Assembly: GCA_024867545.1 (NCBI GenBank)
Contig: JANFNE010000012.1
Span: 1-64,000 of the forward strand
Direction: 5' to 3'
DNA: 64,000 nt
Source: Phytopythium helicoides
Lineage: Eukaryota > Oomycota > Peronosporomycetes > Pythiales > Pythiaceae
Shown here: piece by piece, positions 63,960 to 64,000 of the stretch
How positions within the stretch are numbered: the first letter of the stretch is position 1
Layout of the letters: every line of letters starts with the position of its first letter
Notes under the pieces: model-generated
Told to the model about the DNA's origin: nothing
Databases searched by the model: none
What the model saw: only the letters and a program-made list of their open reading frames with translations
Position numbers and translations under genes: made by a program

Positions 63960-64000
63960 AGCTGGCGACTGATGTGCCGCAGCTTCAATGAAGACGCCAC

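Overview
The window reads as nuclear DNA of an oomycete, most likely Phytophthora or a close relative. The reasons are short GT-AG introns of 61-85 bases, closely packed GC-rich genes on both strands, matches to the oomycete Inr/FPR-type core promoter (YCAYTYY followed by a CAWTTT-like block) in front of several genes, and a large family of proteins joining a START-like lipid-binding domain to a FYVE-spaced zinc finger. The genus call is inference; no species marker is visible. Layout. 1-8.3 kb holds four ordinary, intron-bearing genes: a kinesin-13 motor, a TPR plus double cyclic-nucleotide-binding-domain protein, a mitochondrial 2-enoyl-thioester reductase (MECR/ETR1 type) and, on the minus strand, a three-exon protein of uncertain function. 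From 8.8 kb to the right edge almost every gene belongs to one single-exon family. I count 22 START/FYVE-like loci, named SF1 to SF22 here in window order: 19 intact and 3 broken (SF12, SF13, SF15). At least two further relict coding fragments and one relict promoter/5' end also lie there. The only unrelated convincing gene inside the array is a secreted trypsin-like protease at 21.0-23.0 kb. Subfamilies seen from sequence: SF1 alone; SF2 and SF6; SF3, SF4 and SF5; SF7, SF8, SF9, SF11 and SF14; SF10, SF12, SF13, SF15 and SF16; SF17 alone; SF18 alone; SF19 to SF22. How the array is changing. SF4/SF5 form the arms of a large inverted duplication. SF7/SF8 are a second, convergent inverted pair. 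The block 29.8-33.3 kb (SF9 plus the 3' part of SF10) is repeated almost perfectly at 35.1-38.6 kb. SF7/8/9/11/14 share a nearly identical coding core although flanks and tails differ, and SF11 carries silent variants otherwise seen only in SF14. SF19/20/21 are mosaics of identical and diverged patches. Together these point to recent duplication, inversion, gene conversion and pseudogene formation. How the genes may work together. The family plan is a short N-terminal NPF/SPF/NPY motif, a START-like domain, an eight-cysteine zinc finger with FYVE spacing but without the R(R/K)HHCR phosphoinositide motif, and a Ser/acid-rich C-terminus. This would suit lipid handling or sensing at endosomal membranes, but that role is inference. 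No rRNA, tRNA, CRISPR array or convincing RXLR-type effector gene was seen.
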